Source of the DNA: Alphaproteobacteria bacterium
GTDB taxonomy: Bacteria > Pseudomonadota > Alphaproteobacteria > WRDZ01
Reading direction: 5' to 3'
DNA length: 8,328 nt
Assembly (NCBI GenBank): GCA_009779595.1
Contig: WRDZ01000026.1
Coordinates: 1 to 8,328, forward strand
Translations under genes and position numbers: made by a program
Notes under the pieces: model-generated
The model's input: the letters and a program-made list of their open reading frames with translations, nothing else
What the model was told of the DNA's origin: nothing
Database searches by the model: none
Part shown: positions 1 to 5,801 of the stretch, one piece after another
Numbering within the stretch: position 1 is the stretch's first letter
Layout of the letters: each line of letters opens with the position of its first letter

Positions 1-776
1 ATGCCGGCGGCATCGCCGAAATGTCGGGCTTGGGCGAAAAGACGCGCAAGATTACCGACTCGCTGGATTCATTGGGCAACACCACCGCAGCCATCGGCAA
101 AGGCTTTGCAATCGGCTCGGCCGCGCTGTCCGCACTGGCGCTGGTCGTCGCGTTCGTGCAGGCCAGCGGATTGACCGTTATCGACATGACCGACCCGATG
201 GTGATTATCGGCGCGTTCATAGGCGGCTGCGTGCCGATGCTTGCGACTGCCTTGACCATGAATTCGGTGGGCCGCGCGGCATACTCCATTGTCGAGGAAG
301 TGCGCCGCCAGTTCAAGCAGATACCCGGCTTGCTCAAGGGCGTCAAGGGCGTCAAGCCCGATGCCGCCCGCTGCGTGTCCATCGCTACAACAGCGGCGTT
401 GAAAGAGATGATAGCGCCCGGAGTGCTGACCGTTACGACTCCGCTGCTCATCGCATACTTCCTGGGCCGCGAGGCTTTGGGCGGAGCGCTGCTTGGCGCG
501 ATGATAATGGGCGTGTTCCTTGCCCTGTTCATGGCTAATGCCGGCGGAGCGTGGGACAACGCCAAGAAGTACATCGAAAGCGGCAAGCACGGCGGCAAGG
601 GCACTGACAATCACAAAGCCGCGGTTGTCGGCGATACTGTCGGCGACCCGTTCAAGGACACTTCCGCTCCCGCGCTGAACAACTTGATTAAGCTGATGGG
701 GATTGTGGCGTTGATTACCGCTCCGTTGATGGCGTATCACAACTGGGACGGCTTGTTTGGGCTGTGGCTGAAATAG
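1..776 (+). CDS. hppA: Membrane-bound ion-translocating pyrophosphatase, C-terminal part (5' end outside window)
   Basis: This enzyme hydrolyses cytoplasmic pyrophosphate and uses the energy to pump H+ and/or Na+ across the inner membrane. Only the last 257 codons are present; bases 1-2 finish a codon cut by the window edge. Family wording is plain, numbered from the Ala codon at base 3: AGGIAEM at the start, GNTTAAIGKG at 25-34, GGAWDNAKKYIE at 181-192 and GDTVGDPFKDT at 210-220, the last two being acidic metal/pyrophosphate-binding loops. Hydrophobic helices lie at about 36-54, 65-85, 136-154, 157-178 and 228-244. Where K+-independent enzymes have Lys after GNTT (GNTTKAVTKG in Rhodospirillum), this one has Ala29, with Gly32 three residues on. 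By established work on this site, that predicts K+ dependence. K+-dependent enzymes include both H+ and Na+ pumps, and the residues that would separate these lie outside the window. The gene ends at a strong terminator and is transcribed convergently with the small genes at 963-1646. Confidence 0.96.
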   Translation, partial: AGGIAEMSGLGEKTRKITDSLDSLGNTTAAIGKGFAIGSAALSALALVVAFVQASGLTVIDMTDPMVIIGAFIGGCVPMLATALTMNSVGRAAYSIVEEVRRQFKQIPGLLKGVKGVKPDAARCVSIATTAALKEMIAPGVLTVTTPLLIAYFLGREALGGALLGAMIMGVFLALFMANAGGAWDNAKKYIESGKHGGKGTDNHKAAVVGDTVGDPFKDTSAPALNNLIKLMGIVALITAPLMAYHNWDGLFGLWLK

Positions 777-799
777 CGGCTGCCCGCCTTAAACCAAAG

Positions 800-828
800 A
801 AGCCCGGGGGTTTGCCCGGGCTTTTTTG
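800..828 (+). terminator. Intrinsic terminator of hppA
   Basis: A perfect 9-bp stem (AAGCCCGGG at 800-808 with CCCGGGCTT at 815-823) closes a 6-base loop and runs into six T residues at 822-827. It starts 23 bases after the hppA stop. On the minus strand the same stem is followed by CTTTGGTTT, a weaker T-rich tail, so it may also stop transcripts arriving from the small genes on the other side. Confidence 0.9.
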
Positions 829-842
829 TTGGATATAGCGCA

Positions 843-891
843 GTCCGCCCGGGCAAGCGCGCAAAAGCGAGCCGCCACCCGGCAGGCGGAC
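843..891. repeat. GC-rich inverted repeat in the spacer between hppA and the small-gene pair
   Basis: GTCCGCC (843-849) pairs with GGCGGAC (885-891) around a 35-base GC-rich interior that holds further GC-rich self-complementary stretches. A smaller hairpin, GTCC-TGC-GGAC, follows at 898-908, and GCGG-AG-CCGC at 915-924. The spacer 829-962 contains no credible gene. It would lie in the 3' untranslated part of the minus-strand transcript, so it may act as an mRNA end structure, or it may be a copy of a dispersed palindromic repeat. Neither is shown by this window alone. Confidence 0.4.
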
Positions 892-949
892 GCGCGTGTC
901 CTGCGGACCGCTTGGCGGAGCCGCTGGCGCGGCAGACATTTGAATTCCT

Positions 950-974
950 GTCCTTGAAAAATCTAGTCCTTGAA
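950..974. repeat. 9-bp direct repeat flanking the stop codon of the 72-aa gene
   Basis: GTCCTTGAA occurs at 950-958 and again at 966-974. Read on the minus strand this is TTCAAGGAC, once as the final codons before TAG (963-965) and once just after the stop. It may come from slippage or a small duplication. At nine bases with one repetition, chance is also possible. Confidence 0.5.
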
Positions 975-1181
975 CTTGAATAAAGATTTGCAGTGTTCTG
1001 AAATGGACGGCGCTTTGTCGCCAAGGAAGTATTTGTCAAGCGCATACGCACACGCGCCGCTCCAAACATAAACAGCTCCCACTACAATGCCCAGTCCGCT
1101 GATAACTGCCATGGTGTCCGCATCAACGCTTCCGGGGCGCGCCGTAAGCCCTCCGATTTTTTTAGTATTTTTCTGGTTCAT
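963..1181 (-). CDS. Small LTARPG-motif membrane protein, 72 aa, unknown function
   Basis: I do not recognise a named family. The start at 1181 is chosen because an ideal ribosome-binding site, AAAAGGAG, lies 7 bases upstream (AGGAG at 1189-1193). A Met codon nine residues earlier has no such site. The product has a basic polar N-terminus, the motif LTARPG at residues 12-17, a hydrophobic stretch at about 22-48 rich in Gly/Val/Ala that could span the membrane, and a short tail with two cysteines overall (44 and 64). The LTARPG motif, followed by a short acidic/Ala spacer and the hydrophobic stretch, is repeated in the 140-aa neighbour, so the two look like paralogues at their N-termini. It sits 42 bases downstream of that gene and is probably co-transcribed with it from the promoter at 1676-1703. 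Coding status is well supported by the binding site and the paralogy; the role is unknown. Confidence 0.75.
   Translation of the reverse strand: MNQKNTKKIGGLTARPGSVDADTMAVISGLGIVVGAVYVWSGACAYALDKYFLGDKAPSISEHCKSLFKFKD
1132..1148 (-). repeat. 17-bp block shared by the two small genes (copy 1, LTARPG codons)
   Basis: The 17 bases here are identical to 1600-1616 and encode LTARPG in both genes. Flanking codons diverge. Identity at synonymous positions within an otherwise diverged pair suggests a recent shared origin or conversion of this segment. Confidence 0.7.
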
Positions 1182-1223
1182 TTTTATTCTCCTTTTCTTC
1201 GTTTGCATGCTGTTTACAATTTG

Positions 1224-1646
1224 CTATCTCTGCCTTTTTGGCGCTCCCATCCAATACCCGAACTGGGTCAAATATGGGAGCTTGACAAAATCCCTGGCCG
1301 ACAAGCCGCCGCCGTTGAAATAGTGGCTGACATTGTATCCGTCTTTGAAGCCGGCTATTTTATCGTGTATCTGCGTTTCGCGTTTTTCGCCGCCTTCTTT
1401 TTCCCTGCTTTTCAGGCCGCTGGAGTACCCCTCTTGGAAAATGAAAGGATGATTCAGGAAATCGCGGGCCAGAAAGCTTCCGTCGTCGCCATGGCCGGCC
1501 TTGTATCCGTCGCTGTAGGATTTTATCCAGCCGGGAATTTTGTACAATAACGCTCCGCAGCAAAACGCAAGGCCCATCAGTATTTCCGCGTTGGCCGCCC
1601 CGGGGCGCGCCGTAAGTTTGGAGTTTGCCTTGTCTTTTCTGTCCAT
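1224..1646 (-). CDS. LTARPG-motif protein with duplicated GY-repeat domain, 140 aa, unknown function
   Basis: I do not recognise the family. The start at 1646 has AAAGGAG (AGGAG at 1652-1656) five bases upstream and a near-consensus promoter behind it. The N-terminus is charged, followed by LTARPG at residues 11-16 and a hydrophobic stretch at 22-37 that probably anchors the protein in the membrane. The rest is an imperfect duplication. Residues 46-80 and 102-136 both follow the pattern DGY, a histidine at +4, glycines, (L)ARDF, a Pro three residues on, then GY and a second Gly. The four Gly-Tyr pairs fall at 47, 73, 103 and 130, a spacing of 26-30 residues. A charged Lys/Glu-rich linker (about 79-95) joins the halves. 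The repeat character suggests a binding or structural domain rather than an enzyme, which is inference. It is the first gene of a two-gene minus-strand unit, divergent from the PpiC operon. Confidence 0.8.
   Translation of the reverse strand: MDRKDKANSKLTARPGAANAEILMGLAFCCGALLYKIPGWIKSYSDGYKAGHGDDGSFLARDFLNHPFIFQEGYSSGLKSREKEGGEKRETQIHDKIAGFKDGYNVSHYFNGGGLSARDFVKLPYLTQFGYWMGAPKRQR
1239..1343 (-). repeat. Second copy of the GY-repeat unit (residues 102-136)
   Basis: This copy reads DGYNVSHYFNGGGLSARDF, then PYLTQFGYWMG after a two-residue spacer. It aligns with the first copy with one single-residue gap. Shared positions are DGY, His, Gly, Leu, ARDF, Pro, Gln, GY and Gly. Confidence 0.75.
1407..1511 (-). 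repeat. First copy of the GY-repeat unit (residues 46-80)
   Basis: This copy reads DGYKAGHGDDGSFLARDF, then PFIFQEGYSSG after a two-residue spacer. It is the partner of the unit at 1239-1343. The similarity is visible at protein level but not as a long exact DNA repeat, so the duplication is old enough to have diverged. Confidence 0.75.
1600..1616 (-). repeat. 17-bp block shared by the two small genes (copy 2, LTARPG codons)
   Basis: Identical to 1132-1148. It encodes LTARPG at residues 11-16 of the 140-aa product. Confidence 0.7.
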
Positions 1647-1675
1647 CCCCGCTCCTTTATTGCTAAAGTGCTTGA

Positions 1676-1703
1676 ATCATACCAAAAAATAAAAATATGT
1701 CAA
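1676..1703 (-). promoter_or_regulatory. Promoter of the LTARPG gene pair
   Basis: On the minus strand TTGACA (1698-1703, perfect -35) is followed after 16 bases by TATGAT (1676-1681, five of six for -10). Transcription would start near 1669, about 20 bases before the start codon and just ahead of the ribosome-binding site. The spacer is AT-rich. This is a sigma-70-type housekeeping promoter by sequence. Confidence 0.75.
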
Positions 1704-1724
1704 TCGGATTTCGCCACTTGCTTA

Positions 1725-1752
1725 TTGACCGCCGGGTTTTATATGTTATTAT
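1725..1752 (+). promoter_or_regulatory. Promoter of the PpiC-led operon
   Basis: TTGACC (1725-1730) and TATTAT (1747-1752) are each five of six matches to the sigma-70 boxes, with a 16-base spacer. Transcription would begin near 1759, leaving a leader under 20 bases that holds the ribosome-binding site GGAGG at 1766-1770. Its -35 box is 21 bases from that of the opposing promoter, so a single bound regulator could affect both. Confidence 0.7.
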
Positions 1753-1775
1753 CTTATACAGATATGGAGGTTTTC

Positions 1776-2597
1776 ATGCGGACCGGTATTTTCCCGATTT
1801 TGTTTTTAGTTCTGTTCGCAGGCGGTTTTGCCATTGCCCAGCCGTCCGCCCCACCTTCCGACGGGGACAGGGTCGTCGCCTCGGTCAACAACCGCCAGTT
1901 CACCATGGACGAGGCCCGGGAAGTCTACCGGTCGCTGCCGCAGTCGCAAATACTGCCGTTCGAGACGCTGTACAACGACATACTGGACTATCTGATAGAC
2001 GCCGACCTTTTCCTGGCGGCCGCGCAAAGGGCCAACCTTGAAGAGGACGAAGACCTGCAAAGGCTGATACAAAGGGCCAAAAACCAGGCCATAGTCGCCT
2101 TTTATGTCAAGACCCAGGTCGAGGCTGCGGTGACTCCGCAAAGTATCCGTGAAGAGTACCGCAGATACCTGGCAGAAAACCCGCCGGCTCAGGAAATCCG
2201 CGCGTGGCATATACTTTTGGACAGCGAGCAGGACGCCCGCGACGTTATCGCCAGGCTTGACAGGGGCGAGGACTTCAACAAGCTCATAAAGGAAGTGTCG
2301 CTTGACTCGCAGGCCAACCCGAACAACACCGGCGACCTTGGGTTTTTCAGCCGCGACCAGATGCCCGAAGAAATATCAAGAGTCGCGTTTTCCCTAAGAA
2401 GGGGTGAATATTCCAAGCAGCCCATATCGACCAGGTTCGGCTGGCACGTGATAAGGGTCGGCGAACGCAGGCAGGCCCAGCCGCCGACGCTTGAGGACGT
2501 GCAGGACGAACTGCGCCAGCGCGTGTCGCAGCAGGCTTACGATAAATTAGTGAAAGATTTACGTTCGCGCGCTAGGATAAGGAAACATAAACTTTAG
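1776..2597 (+). CDS. Exported PpiC/SurA-type peptidyl-prolyl cis-trans isomerase, 273 aa
   Basis: This is a periplasmic parvulin-type foldase that speeds cis-trans isomerisation of prolyl bonds in exported proteins. The start at 1776 has GGAGG five bases upstream and begins a clean signal peptide: MRTG, a hydrophobic core at residues 5-18, and AIA before Gln22 as the likely cleavage site. An in-frame ATG at 1764 overlaps the binding site and is less likely. A SurA/PrsA-like N-terminal helical part follows (VASVNNRQFT at 34-43, acidic and Gln-rich helices to about 120). The parvulin domain runs from about 141 to 231. Its signature residues are WHILL with His145, NTGDLGFF at 184-191, VAFSL at 203-207 and FGWHVIRV at 221-228 with His224. 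A basic, Gln-rich helix closes the protein. There is no lipobox and no second parvulin domain, so it is simpler than SurA. It leads the operon, 16 bases ahead of the cysteine-rich gene, whose product could be a client; that link is inference. Confidence 0.9.
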   Translation: MRTGIFPILFLVLFAGGFAIAQPSAPPSDGDRVVASVNNRQFTMDEAREVYRSLPQSQILPFETLYNDILDYLIDADLFLAAAQRANLEEDEDLQRLIQRAKNQAIVAFYVKTQVEAAVTPQSIREEYRRYLAENPPAQEIRAWHILLDSEQDARDVIARLDRGEDFNKLIKEVSLDSQANPNNTGDLGFFSRDQMPEEISRVAFSLRRGEYSKQPISTRFGWHVIRVGERRQAQPPTLEDVQDELRQRVSQQAYDKLVKDLRSRARIRKHKL

Positions 2598-2613
2598 CTA
2601 GGAGCAATTCGTC

Positions 2614-3711
2614 ATGATGTACTTGATGGCCATAATGTTCGCGCTTGCCGCGCTGGCGTTCTATGCGATGGACCCGCGCGGCGACCGGCAGGAAACGGTC
2701 GAGTTCCCCAAAGCGCAGGCAGTTCTTGCGAACGCGGTTTTCCTGCACGAGGCCGCGCGCGGTTACTTGGAAAGCTATAACATGCCGATTAGGTTTGATA
2801 ATCCGAATCCTACTGGTACCCCAAGACAATGCACTCTTCAGCCCCTGCCATATGGTTACATTCCTAATGAGGCTACATTTGCTACTTGTATGGCTGGTGG
2901 TTATGGGTCTAATATAGACGTTGCTCTCTGGGCGCAGCCCGCACCAACACGGGAAATGCGTCAAATTCCAGTTCAACATCTGGTTGATAGAAGGATATTG
3001 CCGACTGGTTTTAACGCAGGGGCAGCCCAGACATTTTTGTTCTGTATAAACTTATCCTCTGGCGTGCTGGACATTTGTTGGCCGCCAAGCAGTAATTGCG
3101 ATAGGTTGCCTAATATGCCCAGGATACCGTCGCGGGATTGCTGCGGTTTCATAAACCCCGGCACAGGACCCACCCCCAACCCAAACATTTTGGGTGCAAA
3201 CCAAGAAACCATGTCGTTCGTGTTCACATACGTCCCCATTCCTTTCCGTTATGAAGAGCGCGGCAGCAGGGAATTTCTGCGCAGTGCGGTAAGGCGTTAT
3301 GCTTCCGGCATGACCATAGGGTTTGTGGAAGCGCCGTTAGCCAATCCTATTGGGCCTGGTTCTTTGCATCCTGAGCTTCCTAATTTTATTACGGAGCCCG
3401 ACACCACCAGGCACATTATTTGCGGCGCGGATCGTTATGTCAGGCATCCGTTCACCGGAGACCCGGTGTTTATCCCTCCTGCTATTATTAATGCAATTAC
3501 CGACATTCACGGCCAGGATCCCTTTAGGGACCTCAATAATCAGCCCAGCGCAATCGTGATATTCCAGCCCGTGCCAGGAGGCAGATGTTTCCCGACACGC
3601 CGCGCAATACCGGCTGATAGGGACGATGAAGCATGCGAACATCGTCTTGGCCCATGTCCCACCAGCCCATGGCCTGATGTATGCCGCACCCGGTATCATG
3701 TAGACATATAA
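2614..3711 (+). CDS. Membrane-anchored cysteine-rich protein, 365 aa, unknown function (possibly PilM/pilus-like N-terminus)
   Basis: No confident family assignment. The start at 2614 has AGGAG (2600-2604) nine bases upstream; a second ATG follows at once. Residues 1-18 form a hydrophobic helix without a clear cleavage site, so the protein is probably anchored with the bulk in the periplasm. Residues 29-54 look like an amphipathic helix (Ala/Leu/Glu-rich). This layout of helix, short charged turn, amphipathic helix and then beta-like sequence recalls PilM-type or pilin-like proteins, but no prepilin leader (Gly before a hydrophobic start with Glu at +5) is visible. The body is rich in Pro, Gly and Asn and has 12 cysteines (73, 92, 144, 155, 162, 176, 177, 270, 325, 341, 348, 357), an even number suited to disulfides. 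From about base 2785 the DNA becomes AT-richer than its neighbours, suggesting a variable or imported segment. It sits between the foldase gene and the DUF2157 gene with 15-16-base gaps. Confidence 0.8.
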   Translation: MMYLMAIMFALAALAFYAMDPRGDRQETVEFPKAQAVLANAVFLHEAARGYLESYNMPIRFDNPNPTGTPRQCTLQPLPYGYIPNEATFATCMAGGYGSNIDVALWAQPAPTREMRQIPVQHLVDRRILPTGFNAGAAQTFLFCINLSSGVLDICWPPSSNCDRLPNMPRIPSRDCCGFINPGTGPTPNPNILGANQETMSFVFTYVPIPFRYEERGSREFLRSAVRRYASGMTIGFVEAPLANPIGPGSLHPELPNFITEPDTTRHIICGADRYVRHPFTGDPVFIPPAIINAITDIHGQDPFRDLNNQPSAIVIFQPVPGGRCFPTRRAIPADRDDEACEHRLGPCPTSPWPDVCRTRYHVDI

Positions 3712-3726
3712 CCCCGGGACGGACTG

Positions 3727-4773
3727 ATGGACATAAAGCGCATTGTAAACTTCATCACCAAGAAAGACGTGCGGCACCTGCGCCTGGCCGAACAGGTCCA
3801 GCCGGCCAATGTCACGGACGCGCTGAACGCGGGGCTGCTGCAGACCAGGGACTATCTGCCGGCCTTGGCCTTGTGCCGCAACACGGACCTGTGGCGCGGC
3901 TGGTTCAAGTTCTTCGCGCTGTTCAGCGTGGCCGGCTCGTTCATATTCGCCCTTGTGACCATAATGCTGTCCAAGGCGGTTGTGGGCAGCCCGCTGTACC
4001 TGATTGCGCTTATCAACGTTTTCATCCTGATTTTCGCCGGCCTGGCGTGGTTTTTCGGCATAAGCTCGCGCATGGGCAAATTCATGGCCCTTGGCATCAT
4101 CGTGCTGACATGGGCGTTGTTCAGCGTCATCGACCGTGTGTACCCGGTTGACGCCGACGGCTGGGAAATCGTCGGGTTGTGGAGCCTGTGCGCCCTTATG
4201 CTGGCCGTCGCGTGCAAAAGCGCGGTACTGATGTCGGTGTGGATAGCCGTGTTCAACCTGTTCCTTCTGCTAGTGGGCTTCACGGTCGTCATGCCGTACG
4301 GGACGCTGTCGTGGCCGTGGTTCGCCGCCGTAATGTCCGTTGCCAATTTCGGCCTGCTTGTCCTGCGCGAGCTCCTGCTTAACAGCGACTATGACCATGA
4401 CCTCGAATGGCTGGGCAAGCACCATGTCGGAGTCCTGCTGACCCTGCTTGGCGTTGCATACGCGTCCATACCGCTGCTGGCGTTCGTGGCAAGGATAAAC
4501 GCGCTGCACACCGTTATCGGGGCTGGCGCGGCCCTGGCGTTCGCCGCGGTCATGGGGGTGTATTACGCGATAAAGCGCAAAGGCGCGCCCGTGCTGCTGT
4601 TCCTTGTGATATGGATGGCAGTCGTCGCGGTCGTCATAGGCCTGCGCATCGTGGTGGTCAGCGTTGACAAGAACAATTTCATATGGCTGCTGCCGGGCTT
4701 TTTCGCCGCCATGCTGCTGGTCCAGACGGTGGTGTTTTTCCTGATAATGCGGCTTAGAAAGCAGGAACAATGA
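3727..4773 (+). CDS. DUF2157-like polytopic membrane protein, 348 aa
   Basis: About ten hydrophobic segments (roughly 62-80, 89-110, 118-136, 147-163, 165-188, 196-214, 233-253, 262-282, 288-310, 317-341) follow a soluble N-terminal stretch of about 55 residues. That stretch carries LNAGLL at 33-38, which resembles the short cytoplasmic head of DUF2157 proteins just before their first helix (WRGWFKFFALFSV at 56-68). The molecular function of the family is not established. The assignment rests on this layout and on the two downstream genes, which match the partners usually found with DUF2157. The start at 3727 lies 15 bases after the upstream stop with only a weak GGGACGG-like binding site, so translational coupling is likely. 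Its stop overlaps the next start (ATGA at 4770-4773). Base composition returns to GC-rich here, unlike the gene before it. Confidence 0.75.
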   Translation: MDIKRIVNFITKKDVRHLRLAEQVQPANVTDALNAGLLQTRDYLPALALCRNTDLWRGWFKFFALFSVAGSFIFALVTIMLSKAVVGSPLYLIALINVFILIFAGLAWFFGISSRMGKFMALGIIVLTWALFSVIDRVYPVDADGWEIVGLWSLCALMLAVACKSAVLMSVWIAVFNLFLLLVGFTVVMPYGTLSWPWFAAVMSVANFGLLVLRELLLNSDYDHDLEWLGKHHVGVLLTLLGVAYASIPLLAFVARINALHTVIGAGAALAFAAVMGVYYAIKRKGAPVLLFLVIWMAVVAVVIGLRIVVVSVDKNNFIWLLPGFFAAMLLVQTVVFFLIMRLRKQEQ

Positions 4774-5798
4774 GCGTAACCCTGGCCGCAATGCTGAAAA
4801 AGTTCAAGCTTGACAACACGGGCGACATGCTGGTGCTGCAGGACTATACAAGGCACCCGCAAATGCCCTGGTATGCCGAGTTGTTCAGCTTCCTTACCGG
4901 TTTGGTCGTCTTCGCGGTCGCGTTCCTTGGCACGCTGGCTTTCGGCTTCATGGCTTCGAACATGGTTCTGTGGGTGGCGGCAATCATAAGCGCAATCTGG
5001 CTTGCCGCGACCCTGTTCTGGTTCTTGAAAATGGTGAACGTATGGACGCTGGCAATATGCCCGCTGATGGTCGCGGTCGGGTTCGCCGCACTGGTCGCGC
5101 TGGTCGTCTTGCTGACGCGCGGGGCGGCATGGCCCATAATCCCCGCTTTTGCGGCAGCCCTGGCCCTGGCGCGGATAAAGGTGTCGTTCGCCCTGTCGTT
5201 CATCGCCACGCTTGTGGTGTGCATACTTGCGCTGTCCGCGGTCGGCAGCGTGCTTTGGCACCCCGATTACGTCATCGGGTCGATGTCCCTGCTGGCCGCG
5301 GCAATGTCGTTCGGCCTGTTCATGCTCCCGCTTGCTAGATGGGACTGGCGCGGGCATGCGTTCGCCCTGCTGGCGTTTTCGCTGGCCCTGCTGATGTTCG
5401 TGTACATCGCGCGCCAGCTCATGTTCAACATCGACATAGCCCAGCCCATAGAATACGCGATGAAAGCCGCGTCCGCGCTTTTCATACTGTGGGGATATGT
5501 CTATTCAAGCGAAAAATGGAAAGGGAAAAAAGGCTCGCGCAAACAGCGGCTGTATGCCCTGGCTTGGCTGGTTGCGTTAATGGCCATTGTCATCTGGCTG
5601 TTCTGGGCTGGCGTGATAATGGGCATGGCCGCGATAATGCTGGGCTATATGCTGGCCAGCCGCGCCATGATGATACTGGGCTTCCTTTCGGCCGGAGCGT
5701 TCGCCATAACCACGTACGTGTACCTGTCCAACTGGATTATAAGCTCGGGGTTTTTCATATTCGTCGAGTCCGTGTTCATTTACTTCTGGAGGGGGTGA
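4770..5798 (+). CDS. DUF4401-like polytopic membrane protein, 342 aa
   Basis: The opening MPWYAELFSFLTGLVVF (32-48), just before the first helix, and the closing pattern (LASRAMMILGF, a Tyr pair near 316-318, then a final hydrophobic helix ending in a short basic tail) are like DUF4401 proteins, a family of unknown function. About ten hydrophobic segments are visible: near 37-60, 64-86, 92-116, 119-134, 138-160, 168-189, 196-214, 228-245, 262-297 (probably two) and 299-340 (probably two). A basic loop rich in Lys/Arg (249-260) should face the cytoplasm. The start ATG overlaps the upstream stop by four bases with AGGA at 4763-4766, a classic coupled pair, so the two membrane proteins are probably made in equal amounts and may form one complex (inference). 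Confidence 0.75.
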   Translation: MSVTLAAMLKKFKLDNTGDMLVLQDYTRHPQMPWYAELFSFLTGLVVFAVAFLGTLAFGFMASNMVLWVAAIISAIWLAATLFWFLKMVNVWTLAICPLMVAVGFAALVALVVLLTRGAAWPIIPAFAAALALARIKVSFALSFIATLVVCILALSAVGSVLWHPDYVIGSMSLLAAAMSFGLFMLPLARWDWRGHAFALLAFSLALLMFVYIARQLMFNIDIAQPIEYAMKAASALFILWGYVYSSEKWKGKKGSRKQRLYALAWLVALMAIVIWLFWAGVIMGMAAIMLGYMLASRAMMILGFLSAGAFAITTYVYLSNWIISSGFFIFVESVFIYFWRG

Positions 5799-5801
5799 AC
5801 A

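Noticed and set aside
69..740. Long minus-strand open frame of 223 aa opposite hppA
   Set aside because: It mirrors the conserved pyrophosphatase frame in GC-rich DNA, and its translation is His/Gln/Arg-rich low-complexity without family features.
715..939. Minus-strand 74-aa frame through the terminator and GC-rich spacer
   Set aside because: It reads through the terminator hairpin of hppA and the tail of its coding region, and has no ribosome-binding site. It is best explained as GC-rich non-coding sequence.
1182..1208. Upstream start adding nine residues to the 72-aa protein
   Set aside because: The extension would overlap the ideal ribosome-binding site that serves the start at 1181.
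1281..1511. Possibility that the small repeat protein is a bacteriocin or toxin
   Set aside because: No double-glycine leader, immunity-like partner, transporter or modification gene is nearby. The small size and hydrophobic helix alone do not support it.
1087..1550. Plus-strand open frames (78 and 115 aa) over the small-gene region
   Set aside because: They lack ribosome-binding sites, whereas both minus-strand frames have ideal ones, a near-consensus promoter and a shared protein motif.
1668..1775. Earlier start for the PpiC gene adding 36 residues
   Set aside because: The extension would cover the promoter boxes and lacks a ribosome-binding site. The start at 1776 has GGAGG and begins a proper signal peptide.
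4563..5357. Minus-strand open frame of 264 aa opposite the two polytopic genes
   Set aside because: The product is Arg/His/Gln-rich antisense of hydrophobic codons and crosses two coupled plus-strand genes.
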